This document shows positions 32,465 through 42,852 of a DNA stretch of 64,000 nt, piece by piece (the stretch's first letter is position 1; each line of letters starts with the position of its first letter). The translations under genes and the position numbers were made by a program. Location: NCBI GenBank assembly GCA_037043455.1, contig JAWPHD010003270.1, positions 69,501 to 133,500 on the forward strand. Direction: 5' to 3'. The notes under the pieces are model-generated. The model was not told the origin of the DNA. It saw only the letters and a list, made by a program, of their open reading frames with translations, and did no database searches. The stretch comes from Cyrtodaria siliqua (lineage: Eukaryota > Mollusca > Bivalvia > Adapedonta > Hiatellidae).

Positions 32465-34018
32465 CTTTACAATAACATATACGTTTAAAAAGACAGGATA
32501 ATAGCGAGGTAGCTTACTACCGTTCACGCCTTTAAGACCCATATTGAGCAGAACTCAATATTTAAGTACAACTTTCACAGTTAACCAGACATACTCATTT
32601 AAATAAACAGCAATTACAAATATAGATATAAAAATCGAACAGGAAAAGCAGCATTCAAGGACGACAGTCAACCACAAACTCACACAGAAACAAAAAACAA
32701 ATTTAAAGATGAATATAAATACGACATCACAAAAACAAAAGGTTGACCATAGGGCTACCGCCTTGGAACGATCAGTGGCAAAGAAGGCCGCTGAGGGGTT
32801 AAAACCAGGTTCTAGGGTGCACCAAATCTCACACTTACCCTACTGTCCTCCCAATAAAACGGGACAGTGTCAATAAAAAAATCCCTGCCAAGAACTATTC
32901 TCTAACCAACAAGCATTAATAGGCAACATAAGTAAAACACAAAGATGCTCGTGTTTATATAAATACAAAAGAAAAATAGCCTAGAAAGCCACAAACTATG
33001 TACTCAATGACTTGGCAGAAGCCAGAGCAACAAGAGAATAAACCATTGAGGGAATAAACCATGAAATCACCAAGCATGACGTGCGTTGTAATGTTAAGTT
33101 GTCAAGAAATCCATCAAACTCCTTTAATATCCGAAGTTGATGGCTCACATAACCATAGAATAAAGGTTGTGATATTCCTAATCGCAGAAAAGATTTAAGA
33201 TTGGTGTTGAACTTCTCCAGCAGGTTGTTGTTGCGTAGTTTATGATAACGAAAACCTTGGTGAAGAAGTGTACTTGTTATTAAAGAGTATGAGAGTGGAC
33301 CTTTGGAAACGGCCGAATACGATAAATGCGAAATATTGCAGCCTCATTCATGAACGGTCGTGAAATATGCTTGCTACCGTTCACTTAGCCCCTTAGCCCC
33401 GGGTTGAGCAGAACACACTATTCATAGTACAGCATTTTATTTTGATCATTGAACCCCTTAACAGCGTTTTATTGACAAAGAATAAGCTGGGACAAACATG
33501 TTTATGACTCTGACTCATTCCACTCTTTAATTCGTGAGTATTTGACTTCAGTAGATGATTATGGTGAAAGTAAAACGAGGGGAAAATAGAATAGAAGAAA
33601 TGGACGATAGTAGTTCTGACAACTATCCAGTAATTTCAGACATTGCGATCAGAAGGTTTTATTGAACTGACCTCATTTCTGAAGTTAGAATATACCTTAT
33701 TTGTTGATTTAAATTAGCCTGTGTATTGCTGGAACTAACTGAGCATTTTGACACATATGAAACTGCAATCATTCACATTGTTCTGCTCTGTTTTTGAATA
33801 ATGGTGATACAATAATAATATATTTAAAAATTACCAGTGTTGTTTGAAAACGATAGGCATGTTGAGTTGTCACTTCCTCCACAGCACTGATAAAACAAAC
33901 CTAACGAATCACACTCAGAAGTGGATATCCATTTCGGCGTGAAGAAACCCACAGCTTGTAGCACAAGTGCAATGAATGGTACACCACAGATTGCAGTCAC
34001 AAATGCTTTATCGCCCAT
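20970..34018 (-). CDS. Four-pass membrane protein, claudin-like, three exons
   Basis: Exons on the minus strand are 34018-33835 (184 nt), 31195-31028 (168 nt) and 21268-20970 (299 nt), giving 216 residues. Every junction is GT-AG and in phase 1. Predicted membrane segments are about 5-27, 69-92, 104-129 and 139-163, with a hydrophilic tail 165-216. The first loop has W30, GLF 40-42, C45 and C54, matching the claudin signature W...GLW-x2-C-x8-C except that the second tryptophan is phenylalanine. N51 and N59 are potential glycosylation sites. The start was chosen at MGDKAF; an upstream in-frame ATG at 34156 would add a poorly supported 46 residues. Claudin/PMP22-type proteins act at the plasma membrane in cell contacts, and that role here is inferred. 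Introns are 2.6 and 9.8 kb and crowded with transposons. Confidence 0.8.
21290..21760. other. Intronic AT-rich sequence
   Basis: Part of the second intron of the four-pass gene. Nothing else recognised. Confidence 0.4.
21765..22720. mobile_element. Scrambled RT-element fragments
   Basis: In order: an RT fragment on plus (21770-21930, equivalent to the DGDVPRATSYGVY region, with a stop), a tail terminus on minus (21975-22060), a tail terminus on plus (22080-22212), an RT fragment on minus near 22290-22520 resembling 4440-4640, and another tail terminus on plus (22670-22715). All are dead. Confidence 0.6.
22860..23115. repeat. GGCGT/GACGCC repeat with ATGCAAAT motifs
   Basis: Two imperfect tandem units of about 110 bp carry AGGCGGAAACCAGGCG and GAATTATGCAAATGAG. 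The octamer-like ATGCAAAT appears three times. A related block rich in GACGCC lies at 30045-30235. Confidence 0.55.
23280..23720 (-). repeat. Repeat carrying a spurious 178-residue frame
   Basis: One end (TTTAAAGGAACATTAGCCGT at 23288) resembles the termini of the element at 7047-7568, suggesting a diverged relative. The opposite end was not found. The long minus-strand frame has no recognisable domain. Confidence 0.4.
23720..24720. other. Intronic AT-rich stretch
   Basis: No exon or element recognised; part of the long second intron of the four-pass gene. Confidence 0.4.
24720..25590. repeat. Tandem ~300-bp monomers with a GACGGACGACGGACAC end
   Basis: Two related monomers (about 24890-25180 and 25181-25490) share ATGTAAACAAAGATGG, GTTTAATGTC, AAGGATCAACATCAT and GTTTCATGAAAAT-like blocks. 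The second ends in ACGGACGGACGACGGACACC followed by GATCAATAGAGCTAACTAGG, an end type I recall from abundant molluscan non-autonomous repeats. Confidence 0.65.
26102..28456 (-). CDS. Possible two-exon 51-residue micropeptide
   Basis: Exon 1 (28456-28402) encodes MRRDRTRWPLPGSGIILS and ends at a strong G|GTAAGT donor. Exon 2 (26202-26102) follows a TTTATTGCAG acceptor and encodes RSCLFQYVPVFKAPV...TVETMKTL to a TAA stop. The split codon joins in phase 1 to give 51 residues. I do not recognise the family. A competing frame in the same exon starts at 28604 and stops two codons after the ATG-containing exon core (61 residues, ending NSLAVAW). Upstream, 28660-28720 has CCAAT boxes and a GCGCATGTCC NRF1-like site on the minus strand, consistent with a promoter. 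It sits in the second intron of the four-pass gene on the same strand, so the exons could instead be alternative exons of that gene. Confidence 0.45.
27250..27660. mobile_element. Inverted-repeat element with ~65-bp termini
   Basis: The left arm (27259-27325, with AGCGCTGTTTCATCAACATC and ATTATAGATAGGGACTC) is matched in reverse complement by 27583-27655. The element has no coding capacity. Its exact ends and target duplication are unclear. Confidence 0.65.
27722..28278. mobile_element. Inverted-repeat element adjacent to the previous one
   Basis: The ends GGCACTTGTTTCATCCAAA (about 27730) and TTTGGCTGAAACAAGCACCC (about 28246) are inverted. Long internal arms (27795-27905 against 28075-28175) are also complementary, with AGTGGTAAATA and GGTTGAGAAATA blocks. 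Confidence 0.65.
28660..28740 (-). promoter_or_regulatory. Candidate promoter with CCAAT and NRF1-like sites
   Basis: On the minus strand: ATTGGCCAATCGC, then CTGCGCATGTCCGG, then TTTCCAATCAG, within 60 bp and just upstream of the exon at 28604-28402. The arrangement resembles a TATA-less animal promoter. There is no direct evidence of transcription. Confidence 0.4.
28830..29030. mobile_element. Mariner-like MITE, 201 bp
   Basis: The termini CGAGGGTCATTCAATAAGTT and, reverse complemented, CGAGGGTGCTTCAAAAAGTT form a 32-bp inverted repeat including TTCTGTCACTA on both sides. This terminus type is typical of mariner elements. There is no transposase. Confidence 0.75.
29040..30010. other. Intronic AT-rich stretch
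   Basis: Part of the second intron of the four-pass gene. Weak inverted GGTAGGTGATAAAC / TTATCACCTACTG ends at 29488 and 29651 may mark a small element. Nothing else recognised. Confidence 0.35.
30045..30235. repeat. GACGCC-rich repeat
   Basis: ATGACGCCTC recurs in tandem at roughly 45-bp spacing, ending in a CCGCCTGGTTTCCGGG block that is the reverse of one at 22960. Confidence 0.5.
30300..30850 (+). mobile_element. RT-element 3' UTR and tail copy
   Basis: It begins near the end of the RT frame (GACCCTATGATGACGTCTACC), continues through the CTTCTGTCAAGTCAATGAGTA and GGTTTGAGGCACCCTAGAAC blocks, and ends at a diverged terminus at 30845. A short internal duplication of AGCCGTTCCAAGGCAGTACC is seen at 30650-30720. 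Confidence 0.7.
31370..31640 (-). repeat. Repeat family R2, diverged copy
   Basis: On the minus strand it has GCCGGCGATAGAGGGCGTTG, then a diverged second hairpin, then TTGTTGCTTTCAAAGGATCC. It lies in the first intron of the four-pass gene. Confidence 0.6.
31840..32215 (-). repeat. Diverged tail family copy
   Basis: Contains GGATACCGACTTGAAACGGT and CGAAAGTTCATGCA blocks also found at 8840-9335 and 37370-37770. A main-family tail terminus (plus strand, 31925-31980) is inserted in it. Confidence 0.55.
32225..33060 (-). mobile_element. RT-element tail copies around an AT microsatellite
   Basis: A tail fragment at 32225-32398 is followed by an (AT)n tract at 32425-32462, an R3 fragment (32500-32580) and a second tail copy at 32630-33060. 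The block 32395-33000 is nearly repeated at 35645-36300. Confidence 0.65.
33285..33435 (-). repeat. Repeat family R3, second hairpin lost
   Basis: It keeps GGACCTTTGGAAACGGCCGA, the helix-A arms and the CTTAGCCCCGGGTTGAGCAG end. The CAGTCTC/GAGACTG hairpin is deleted. Confidence 0.65.
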
Positions 34019-34370
34019 TTTATTCTGCTCTTTCTGTAGGGTGACCTCTAACATAATAGAAAACAGTAGAACTATTAATATTATCTCTACTAAAGTGTAT
34101 TGAAAAAAGAATCGTGGAAACATTTTATTACGGAACTGATTTAAAAAGTCAGGCATACTACATACTAATCAAACTAATAACATGCGACACAATACAGCTA
34201 ACACATTATTGGAATAGATAGAATGCATAAACATGTTGTATCACCTATGGCATGAAATATTCATTTACTAGTGATTTTAAATGTTAAAGAAAACTTGTCG
34301 CGTATTAAGCTATCGTTTGGGAGGTCAAGTCCAATTTCAAATGTTGTTGTCAAAATGTAAATATCAAATA

Positions 34371-35147
34371 TATACTTAAGGAAAAAAGAAACGTAACTTG
34401 TTTAAGGTCAATATCTATGAAGTTTATTTTTTTCGAATAATCTGTTTTATATTTAATAGTGATCGAAAATCTTGACCGTATTTTCTATTAAAATCTTCTC
34501 TCAGATTAATCATGAAATAAAAAATAACAAAAACACGTGATGCGTCGATCATGGCAAATGTAATTTTCTGTCTAAATTTTGTCGCAAGTCATCCATTATA
34601 AGGAATCCAGATTTTTTTCCTCAGATTTGTTAACGTATTTTTAAGTCACGTTTACGCAAAGAGAAACGTGAAGATGCGTTAATATTGCTGTTAAAACAAG
34701 ACTGTTTTAACCTCTAAGAGAGATTGTGTTGACCAATAACCGTCATAACCAACGACGTTAACGTTCTACATCACGTTAATATTATGCGTATATTCGCCTC
34801 ATACACCTAGGTCAACGCTGTCAAACGTCAGCAAAAACCGCCGCGAAACGACCGTGAACATAAGGGGTCTTCAAAATAACAGAATATGTGCAAGGACCAT
34901 TTTTAAAGGACATCGTTGTTTAAAGGGTAACGTAACGCTTGGTTTCGCTAACGAACGTTTATCTGACTTTGGGATATTCGTTATCTGACAGTAGGATTCA
35001 CACAAAAATAGCAGAACTTTAATATAAGACCTAGTACTGTGTACGGAAATAAAATTATTACTTAAGTTAAATACACGCGAAAATATTTGCTTATATATAT
35101 AGAGTTGCCAAAAAACACAGAGTTGCGTTCTTTTTTCCTTAAGTTTA
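34371..35147. mobile_element. Inverted-repeat DNA transposon, about 775 bp
   Basis: The termini ACTTAAGGAAAAAAGAAACG (left) and, reverse complemented, ACTTAAGGAAAAAAGAACGC (right) are matched. There is no transposase frame. It lies 350 bp upstream of the first coding exon of the four-pass gene, within its likely promoter region. Confidence 0.7.
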
Positions 35148-35229
35148 TATGAAACATATAGTGTTTACATTTTTCTGAAGTGAATGATTTTCAAACACTT
35201 GACATTCTCTTTCTTGAAATATAACCATC

Positions 35230-35683
35230 GGACAGTCACTTAATGTTTGTCTTCACTCCTGTCTTGGCGTTATCTAAAGGGCGCAGTATCGTGTTGTTCT
35301 GGATGCTGCCAAGTCATTGAGAACATTCATGGCGATTTAATAGTGTTTTATGAACACTATTCATATATACATATACTGTTCCTTTTTTGGAATGATAATA
35401 TGGTAAGTGTGAGGTTTGGTGCACCCTAGAACCTGGGTTAAACCACCAGTGGCCTTTTTTGCTTTTTTTTCCAAGGCGGTAGCCCTATTGTTAATCCTTG
35501 TTTTGTGTTTGTGACGTAATATGCCTTTATTACTATTAACATTGCCATTCATGTTTGCCGTTTTGCGTGTTTTTGGTTTTATTGTGTTCTGTGAAAGCTG
35601 CATTTCCTGTTCGACTTTTATACTTACTTTAATGAGGTGTTTCTAATTATGTTATACATATATATATATATATATAGATATAA

Positions 35684-35728
<45 letters not shown>

Positions 35729-36620
35729 TTACAATAACATATACGTTTAAAAAGACAGGATAATAGCGAGGTAGCTTACTACCGTTCACGCCTTTTAGAC
35801 CCATATTGAGCAGAACTCAATATTTTAGTACAACTTTCACAGTTAACCAGAAATACTCATTTAAACAAACAGCAATTACAAATATAGATATAAAAATTGA
35901 ACAGGAAAAGCAGCATTCAAGGACGATAGTCAACCACAAACTCACACAAAAACAAAGAACAAATTTAAAGATGAATAGAAATACGACATCACAAAAACAA
36001 AAAGGTTGACAATAGGGCTACCGCCTTGGAACGACCAGTGGCGAAAAAGGCCGCTGGGGGTTTAAACCAGGTTATAGGGTGCACCAAACCTCACACTTAC
36101 CCTACTGTCAACCCAATAAAACGGGACAGTGTAAATAAAGAAATCCCCGCCATAAACTATTCTCTAACCAACAAGGCAGCATTAATAGGCAATATAAGTA
36201 AAACACAAAGATGCTCGTGTATATATAATTACAAAAAAAGCAATAGCCTAGAAAGCCACAAAAAAGTACTCATTGACTTGACAGAATCCAGAGCAACAAG
36301 AGAATAAACCCTTGAGGGCACGACGAGACCAGACTGCAGACAAACATCAAACGTCACCGTCCTTCTTGGGCTTTAGGTAGACGTCATCATAGGGTCCACA
36401 GCCTGTCCGGTCATCGCACAATTAGAGGAAAGCATAGTGGGGAACTGTAAATGGGTCCACCACCACGAACATGAAAAGTAGCTTTCAAGGACGACAGTCA
36501 ACCACAAACACACATAGAAAGAAAGAACAACTTTAAAGATAAATAAAAGGCAAAATAATTCATCACAAACACAAAAGGGTTGACAATAGGGCTACCGCCT
36601 TGGAAGGTCATGGGCAAAAA
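35230..36620. mobile_element. Cluster of RT-element tails in both orientations
   Basis: A plus-strand tail (35230-35630) is followed by an (AT)n tract (35655-35727), an R3 fragment (35752-35840), a minus-strand unit at 35890-36467 that reaches into the RT C-terminus (AVDPMMTST-equivalent at about 36385), and a further minus-strand tail at 36470-36620. Confidence 0.65.
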
Positions 36621-36849
36621 ACGGCCAAAAGCCCCACGTTTGGTCTGCCGGAACATGTTAATTTTTAGAGTAGTCCGTACACTGAGACTGGCGTCAACTT
36701 TGCACCACTTCTCATACGCCGGATGTCCGACCACGGAGTATTCCGGTCGCCAGGATGGAAGGGTGCATGGGAAGGGGCTACATCATCCGCTATGGGTGAG
36801 CCAAGTTGCTCTCCTAAACAGCTTTTCGGTGTTAGATTTAAAGAGCTAT

Positions 36850-37370
36850 TAAATATATGAATGATCCTTTGGGATATATGTGTGAATGTTCAGCTAAAAC
36901 ATGTTCAACTTACAAACACTCTTATCAGGTCAGATGAGATTGTATCACAGGTCAGATGAGATTGCATCCTAATTCTTATTAATTTTCAATGATTACAACG
37001 AAATGCGAAATCTTATCAAATATATTCTATTTTTAAAACTATATATGTATAATACTGACCTCTAATTTGACAATTAGAACATTCATATCAAGTTTGTTTT
37101 GTACTTTGATTTACTGTACTCAAACATTTAAGATTACCCATCAAACTGATAGCAAGTGTTTGCTTTGATAATTTTCGATCTACGTAAGTTGATATTAAAC
37201 CCATTTTCAAAAGTATAAGCATAGCAACATGTAGTAGCTAAATTGAGCAAGCAAATGTGTCCTATAGAAACCACAGCAATCAAACGCAATGGCTTCGTAG
37301 GTCCGCACTGTGCCACACACCGAAATATGAACATATTTAAAAAGCCAATGTAAAGGATAATATACAACAA
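36850..37370. other. Non-coding stretch
   Basis: Sequence at 37150-37340 resembles 8360-8570 (AAACCACAGCAATCAAACG block), so it is part of a repeat upstream of the diverged tail family. No gene seen. Confidence 0.4.
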
Positions 37371-37770
37371 ACAGATTGGCAAAGACTGGTTTACCGACTT
37401 AGAACGGTAAATAGGGAATACGGCCTAAAGGTTAGCTTAAAACGATTTTATCCGTACGCAACTCCATTTCAACGCCCAAATTGACAAAACAATGTAAATA
37501 CAAGTACAAACCCTCGAAAGGAAATCTCTAACAATGAAGTCAACACCCCCAAGAAATTAGCAAACAATACATTTAGATGCTGTTGTAATTATATATTATA
37601 AACATAATTAAACAAAAAAAACATAATTAGAAACATCTAAGGATGTATCCGAACCGTACTGAAAATCCACAGCAGTTGCAGCCAAAAGGAAAACCAATCT
37701 AGTGTATGACAAACAAACTATTGTGACGTAAGTTCATGCACCTAAATCCCTTTGTCCGGACTTCAGTTGC
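37370..37770 (-). repeat. Diverged tail family copy
   Basis: Contains TTTACCGACTTAGAACGGTAAA, whose arms form a perfect 7-bp stem, followed by GGCCTAAAGGTTAGC as at 8930. Confidence 0.55.
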
Positions 37771-38004
37771 TAATTTTATTAAGATTTATCTACTGGAGCG
37801 TTGTCCCTTCCCTTATACGTCATTCGTCGGTTGGTGTCCGTCGTTCCCTCACAATAAATGTAGTAAATTGTAAAAATGTTCACCAACCTTGATTTAAACT
37901 TTTTCAATGAGCAAATGAATGTATATGTAACGGAGGAATTGCCTCTGATAATTGTTAAGTGAAGTGTATCATGACTACGCAATAACGCGAATTACACCGA
38001 AATT

Positions 38005-38258
38005 GAAATTTTATAGTCGCACCAACAGCTAAGGTCATATGGCGACTTTCCAGATTCCACTGCTGGAGGAAGATCACAGGTGCCCCTCCAGGAAATTTTC
38101 GTGCACTGGCGGGCACCTGGGTAGAACCACCGACTTTCCGCGACCAACTGCATAGCTTCCTCACATAACAATTCCTAGGCCAATAATGATCGAACCTACA
38201 GCAGTAATGGGCACGTGATTTCAAGTCAGAGACTCTTACCACTCGACCACGGATGACA
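38005..38258 (-). repeat. tRNA-derived SINE
   Basis: On the minus strand it begins CCGTGGTCGAGTGGTAAGAG (box A) and GTAGGTTCGATC (box B). It passes GGAAAGTCGGTGGTTCTACC and GGGGCACCTG, and ends CTGTTGGTGCGACTATAAAA. This is the layout of a widespread molluscan tRNA-headed SINE. Confidence 0.85.
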
Positions 38259-38264
38259 TTTTAA

Positions 38265-40145
38265 TTTCAGTAAGATATCAGCTTGTCAACAAAATTGAGT
38301 TAAGGGTTTGTTTCTGTAGGACCTCAGATAAGTTTGCAAATTCATCGCATGCATTGCGGAGCTATTGAAGCACGGTTACTGATCAAGTGTGTGCAGTCGT
38401 TTTGTCTTGTCCATAGCTGCTGAACCGCTTGAGATATTGAGACGAAAATTCTTGTTTAACTAAATGTACATCACATTACAATTTATAGTGTGTGTATGCC
38501 CATTAGGCGGATCATAAGGCAACACATTTTAAACAAATTGAGAAATAGACACTTAATAAAGTATTAAATTAAAATTGATTTGGCCAGTAGAGCGTCGTCC
38601 TATTGCGCCTCTTTTATTTTCACAATGAGTAGAGACACATAGACCTTATATATATACAAACAACAACATTATTTTCATATAAATCAAGGTCTGAAACACA
38701 TGTATACGTACTAAATACACATTAAACTCAAATGGCATTGTATTTATAATTATATATGCAAAACAAAATTATAAACAAAACACTCCAAGCATTATGGGTT
38801 GTTGTTTTCAATTAAGAAAAAGCAAAATATATAGTTTTGAGATATGACAACTGTAACATAATGAAAATGTTGTTGTTGTTTTTTTGAAAAATTATTTAAG
38901 TATTTAATTGAGGAAAACCCTGTCTTTATTTGATATACTCTAAATAAAATGTTTCAGTGTTATATTAATTCAAACTGCATAATGTATTACAAAACAAAGT
39001 CATAAAACTTCGAAAGTTAGATTTATGCTTAATATATTGCATTGTGACTTTGTGACATTGTGATCAAATTGGATAAAATGTGTATTGATGCAAACAAATG
39101 CTGATAAGGGATATCAGCATTTGTTTGCATCAACACAAATTTTATCAAAAAGGTTCAACTAGATAAATATATCTGCAGATTATTAACATAACATCCAAAC
39201 CGATAAGATTTTGTTTTTATAAATTCTTATCCAGCAATGAGCAACTCTACTATGCTACATGTCAATAGGCGATCCTATTTGTTTAAATAATTCAAACAGT
39301 ATTTCAATAGGCAAAACAGCTATGTGTTGCAATGACAGTCCCAAGGTATACTTCAAGCTACACATATGTATCTAACACTTGGTTGTATGACCTTGATTTA
39401 CTGCAAAGTATACTTTCATGTATTGTATTTCAAAATATTGCAACTAATAAGCCCACAAAATAAACTGTGCAATTATGTTAATGCTAAAGGGCGGGCGGGC
39501 GGGCGGGCGAGCGAGCGAGCGAGCGAGCGAGAGAACGAATGAATGAATGAATGAATGCCGGTTCGTATGGTTACAACACGGAACGAAGCCTATTATTCTT
39601 GCATCAATTAATCAGACTTTTTAACTGTTGCTTTGAAACAGTGTCAGAATATAAAAAATAATTAAGTTTGTGTCGATTATTTTGTAAATTACTTTGGAAA
39701 TCAAAACTTCTAATGAATAACTTCAGTGCAAGTTTAACGAACATCAGACCGTCACAATGTTAAATGAGTATTACTCTAGTCTTACCCACCATTTTTTTGC
39801 ACAATATAAACAAACTACAAATATTCCATATCATAAATTTTGCAAATAAGTAACTTACACGAGTGAAAATATACCTGTAATTCAATCGATCTTCCAGCGC
39901 TTTGCATTAATTCACTTCCTTGATAATCATTTCATAGAAACTGATAAACTCGTTATCATGGGGACTAGTCTTGGCCTGCCAAAACCGTATTATGCATATG
40001 TCTTACTTGCGGATATCGCTCCGGGCAGATTAGACCAAATAAACCGCCCACTCGCGAATAGCCGATTTAATTCGCGCATTTTTTCACGCTCATAAAGTCG
40101 AAGTTTGCATGCCGTCGTATTTGAAACAAACGTGATAACGTCACT
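38265..40145. other. Non-coding stretch with hairpin and microsatellite
   Basis: Holds a near-perfect 75-bp hairpin at 39072-39147 and a compound (GGGC)n(GAGC)n(GAAT)n tract at 39488-39557. No exon was recognised. Confidence 0.5.
39488..39557. repeat. Compound tetranucleotide microsatellite
   Basis: GGGC units give way to GAGC units and then GAAT units, each step a small substitution of the last. This suggests successive slippage from one ancestral tract. Confidence 0.9.
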
Positions 40146-40146
40146 T

Positions 40147-40605
40147 GCTCAAGCCCGGTAATCGACGTCATCAGCAGGTGCACGAGATGATCATCCGTAA
40201 CGTAGATTTGTCTCGACTCGATAGGTAAACACACGCATTTAAGCTCTAATTATCAGTCCATAAAGATATAATATCGCAATCAATGGTAAAAAGTTAATAT
40301 TCACTTCTGCTAATACTTAGCGAAATGAGAACAGAATCAATGAAAGTTAAAAATGAAAAATCTCCGCTGAGAATCATCTCGCTAAAATAACTTTCTTTGA
40401 TTCTGCTCTCAATACAATTCGCTAAGTATAAGCAGAAGTGAATACCAGTCTTTTTACCATTGATTGCGATACTTTAGGCATAATTATATCTTTATGGACT
40501 GAGAATTAGAGCTGAAATGCGTGTGTTTACTTACCGAGTCGAGACAAATCTTCGTTACGGATGATCATCTCGTGCACCTGCTGATGACGTAGATTACTGG
40601 GCTTG
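40147..40605. repeat. Long palindrome / foldback element
   Basis: About 200 bp from 40155 (CGACGTCATCAGCAGGTGCA, GAGATGATCATCCGTAACG) is repeated in reverse complement up to about 40600, around a short centre near 40376. Identity is high with a few substitutions and small indels. It has no open frame, and no target duplication was identified. Confidence 0.85.
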
Positions 40606-40609
40606 TTGC

Positions 40610-42405
40610 TCATATACCAGTTTCATTGTTAAGGTCATTTGCTGCTTCTCACATGTTAGAGGCTACATGGGAGGCCTTTCCATTACATAGGAGCACCGAT
40701 TATTAGATGCATAATATCATATGCTTTGAAGGATTGAATGCATTACAAATTTCTTTGAAAGGGAAAGATAGTGTTCTAAATTCAATTAAGTAAATCCGTT
40801 TTTCTCGCCTCTTACTTTCTAAAAACATAAGTGTATGTCAATTTAGTGTAAAACAAGTATTTGATATATAGACTGAACTCAAACATTTAATGCATATCAT
40901 GTCCATTATACGTTACGTGAATAAATACTGCCTTACCGACGCACTAATCGGTGTGTTCTCGGACTAGACACGTTCTCTTAGACTCGTCCGTCGGATGGGG
41001 ACGTAAACCTGACGGTTCTATGTATTGTAGTTTCTCCCCGAGCACGTTAAAGAATTATATACACGTATTCACTAGTAACAGCCTTTATTCCTATGTATCC
41101 TTCCTCTCTCTCTGAACCTGCTCTCAATAACCTATAATGAGCCGTTAAACAATATTTAATTCGATATAAACTGAACTTCACAATCCAGTGCAAAATGTGT
41201 ATGACCAAAAATGCATAAATGGCACTTTAATACCCAGAATACCGCTTAAGCCGAGACTACTACTTTTCTCTGTTGGTTGTGTTTGTGCTTGCTATGGATT
41301 CCCTTTTCAGTATGTATTCATATATATTTATATAGAGGTGCTGGCGAAAGGAAGAGCGTAACACTGATTGCTCTCTTCATTAACAATCGGGATGGAGCTT
41401 TGGTTTCACATTGTGGGTGACCTAAATGTTAATGTATGGGAACAAAATGTTATCGTGACTATCATATGACTTCAGATGGACGCATTGCATGTGCATACAC
41501 AAGGATGTTTGTGAATCTATTTCAAATATTGACTTAGTTAGAGTGTTTTATTATCCAATTACAACATGGAAATAGTGTGTTTCATTGGGATAAGGCATTA
41601 TGTAGAATTATAAGTGCTGGAATGGTCACAAGCTGGTGTTTACCAATATGCTAATTTACCGTTGATTGCCTAGATATGTATATAGGAATAGGCAATTAGT
41701 CATCTCATATACATGCTTGTTGATTTTATTGAACATTTTAGAATGGTTTAAACAGAACGGAAAACTCAGTCTAGTTTAATATTGATGTAAATTCATTAAA
41801 TAATACAAACTCTAATTTCATAATAAGAGCAAGTTCTTATTTGAGATTTGTTCACGACGCAAGTCATCATTGTTGTCGATCCTGCAAGTAACGTTACATA
41901 ACCTTGAGGTGGGACACCGTAAACATTTTCCATAAAAACAAGTATCACGTGAATGCCCTATTTGATAGCATATGAATGTCAAAGTATACTTTCAAGTATT
42001 GTATATGAATATAGATATAGATTGTATATTAGGCGTGTGAGGTGGTTTTCTCTCCAAATAATCAAAGGATTACACATTGAGTAAGTATGTTTTATCAACA
42101 TTTACATAATAAAAACACAATTTATAGAATTATATAAAAAAATATTATATTGGCTGTCTGATGTCATATGTTTCAAACAGTTGTATTTCAGATAGGTCAC
42201 TGTTTTACATGAATGGTTAAGTGTAGTGTATACAGCAGGTTACACATTAAGTGTAGTGTATACAACAGGTGACACATACCGTGCACGACGGAAGAAACAA
42301 TATATCAATACATTAATTACAATTTATGTTTGACAAACGCTAAACTTATCATCATCGAATGGTGTGCGTTTATTGCCATATAAATGTGTATCAACCCTTG
42401 TGACC
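40610..42405. other. Non-coding stretch with one R2 fragment
   Basis: An R2 fragment with its centre deleted lies at 41228-41335. A 34-bp direct duplication (GTGTAGTGTATACARCAGGT) lies near 42205-42275. No gene was recognised. Confidence 0.45.
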
Positions 42406-42411
42406 TTAACT

Positions 42412-42672
42412 TGGCGTCCGTAACCACGTGGTTAGAGTCTCTGACTTGAAATCACATGACCCTAACCGCTGTGGGTTCGATCCATCATGGGCCTAGAAAG
42501 GACTCTTTATATGAGGAAATTGGCTTGCGGAACGTCGGTGGTTCGACCCAGGTGCCCGACAGTGCATGAAAAATGCCCTGAGGGGCGCCTGGGGTCTTAC
42601 TTCACAAATAAAATCTGAAAAAGTCGTCGTATGACCTATGCTGTTGGTGCGACTATAACATCCAATTCAGTT
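42412..42672 (+). repeat. tRNA-derived SINE
   Basis: Same family as 38005-38258: box A CCACGTGGTTAGAGTCTC, box B GTGGGTTCGATCC, then GGAACGTCGGTGGTTCGACC, GGGGCGCCTG and the CTGTTGGTGCGACTATAACA end. Confidence 0.85.
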
Positions 42673-42852
42673 CAATTATGTGACCTTAATCAACATGTTT
42701 TGGTTCCCATATCCATTATATTGGGTAGCCGCCAATTCAAATTGCGTAATATTTGTCAGCGTATTTAAACCAGTTCAAAGTCCTTTCTAACCTGGATGTC
42801 GATAATAAGTTGTTTGTTTGAATGGTGCATTACGTCATTTTAGCACATGTTA

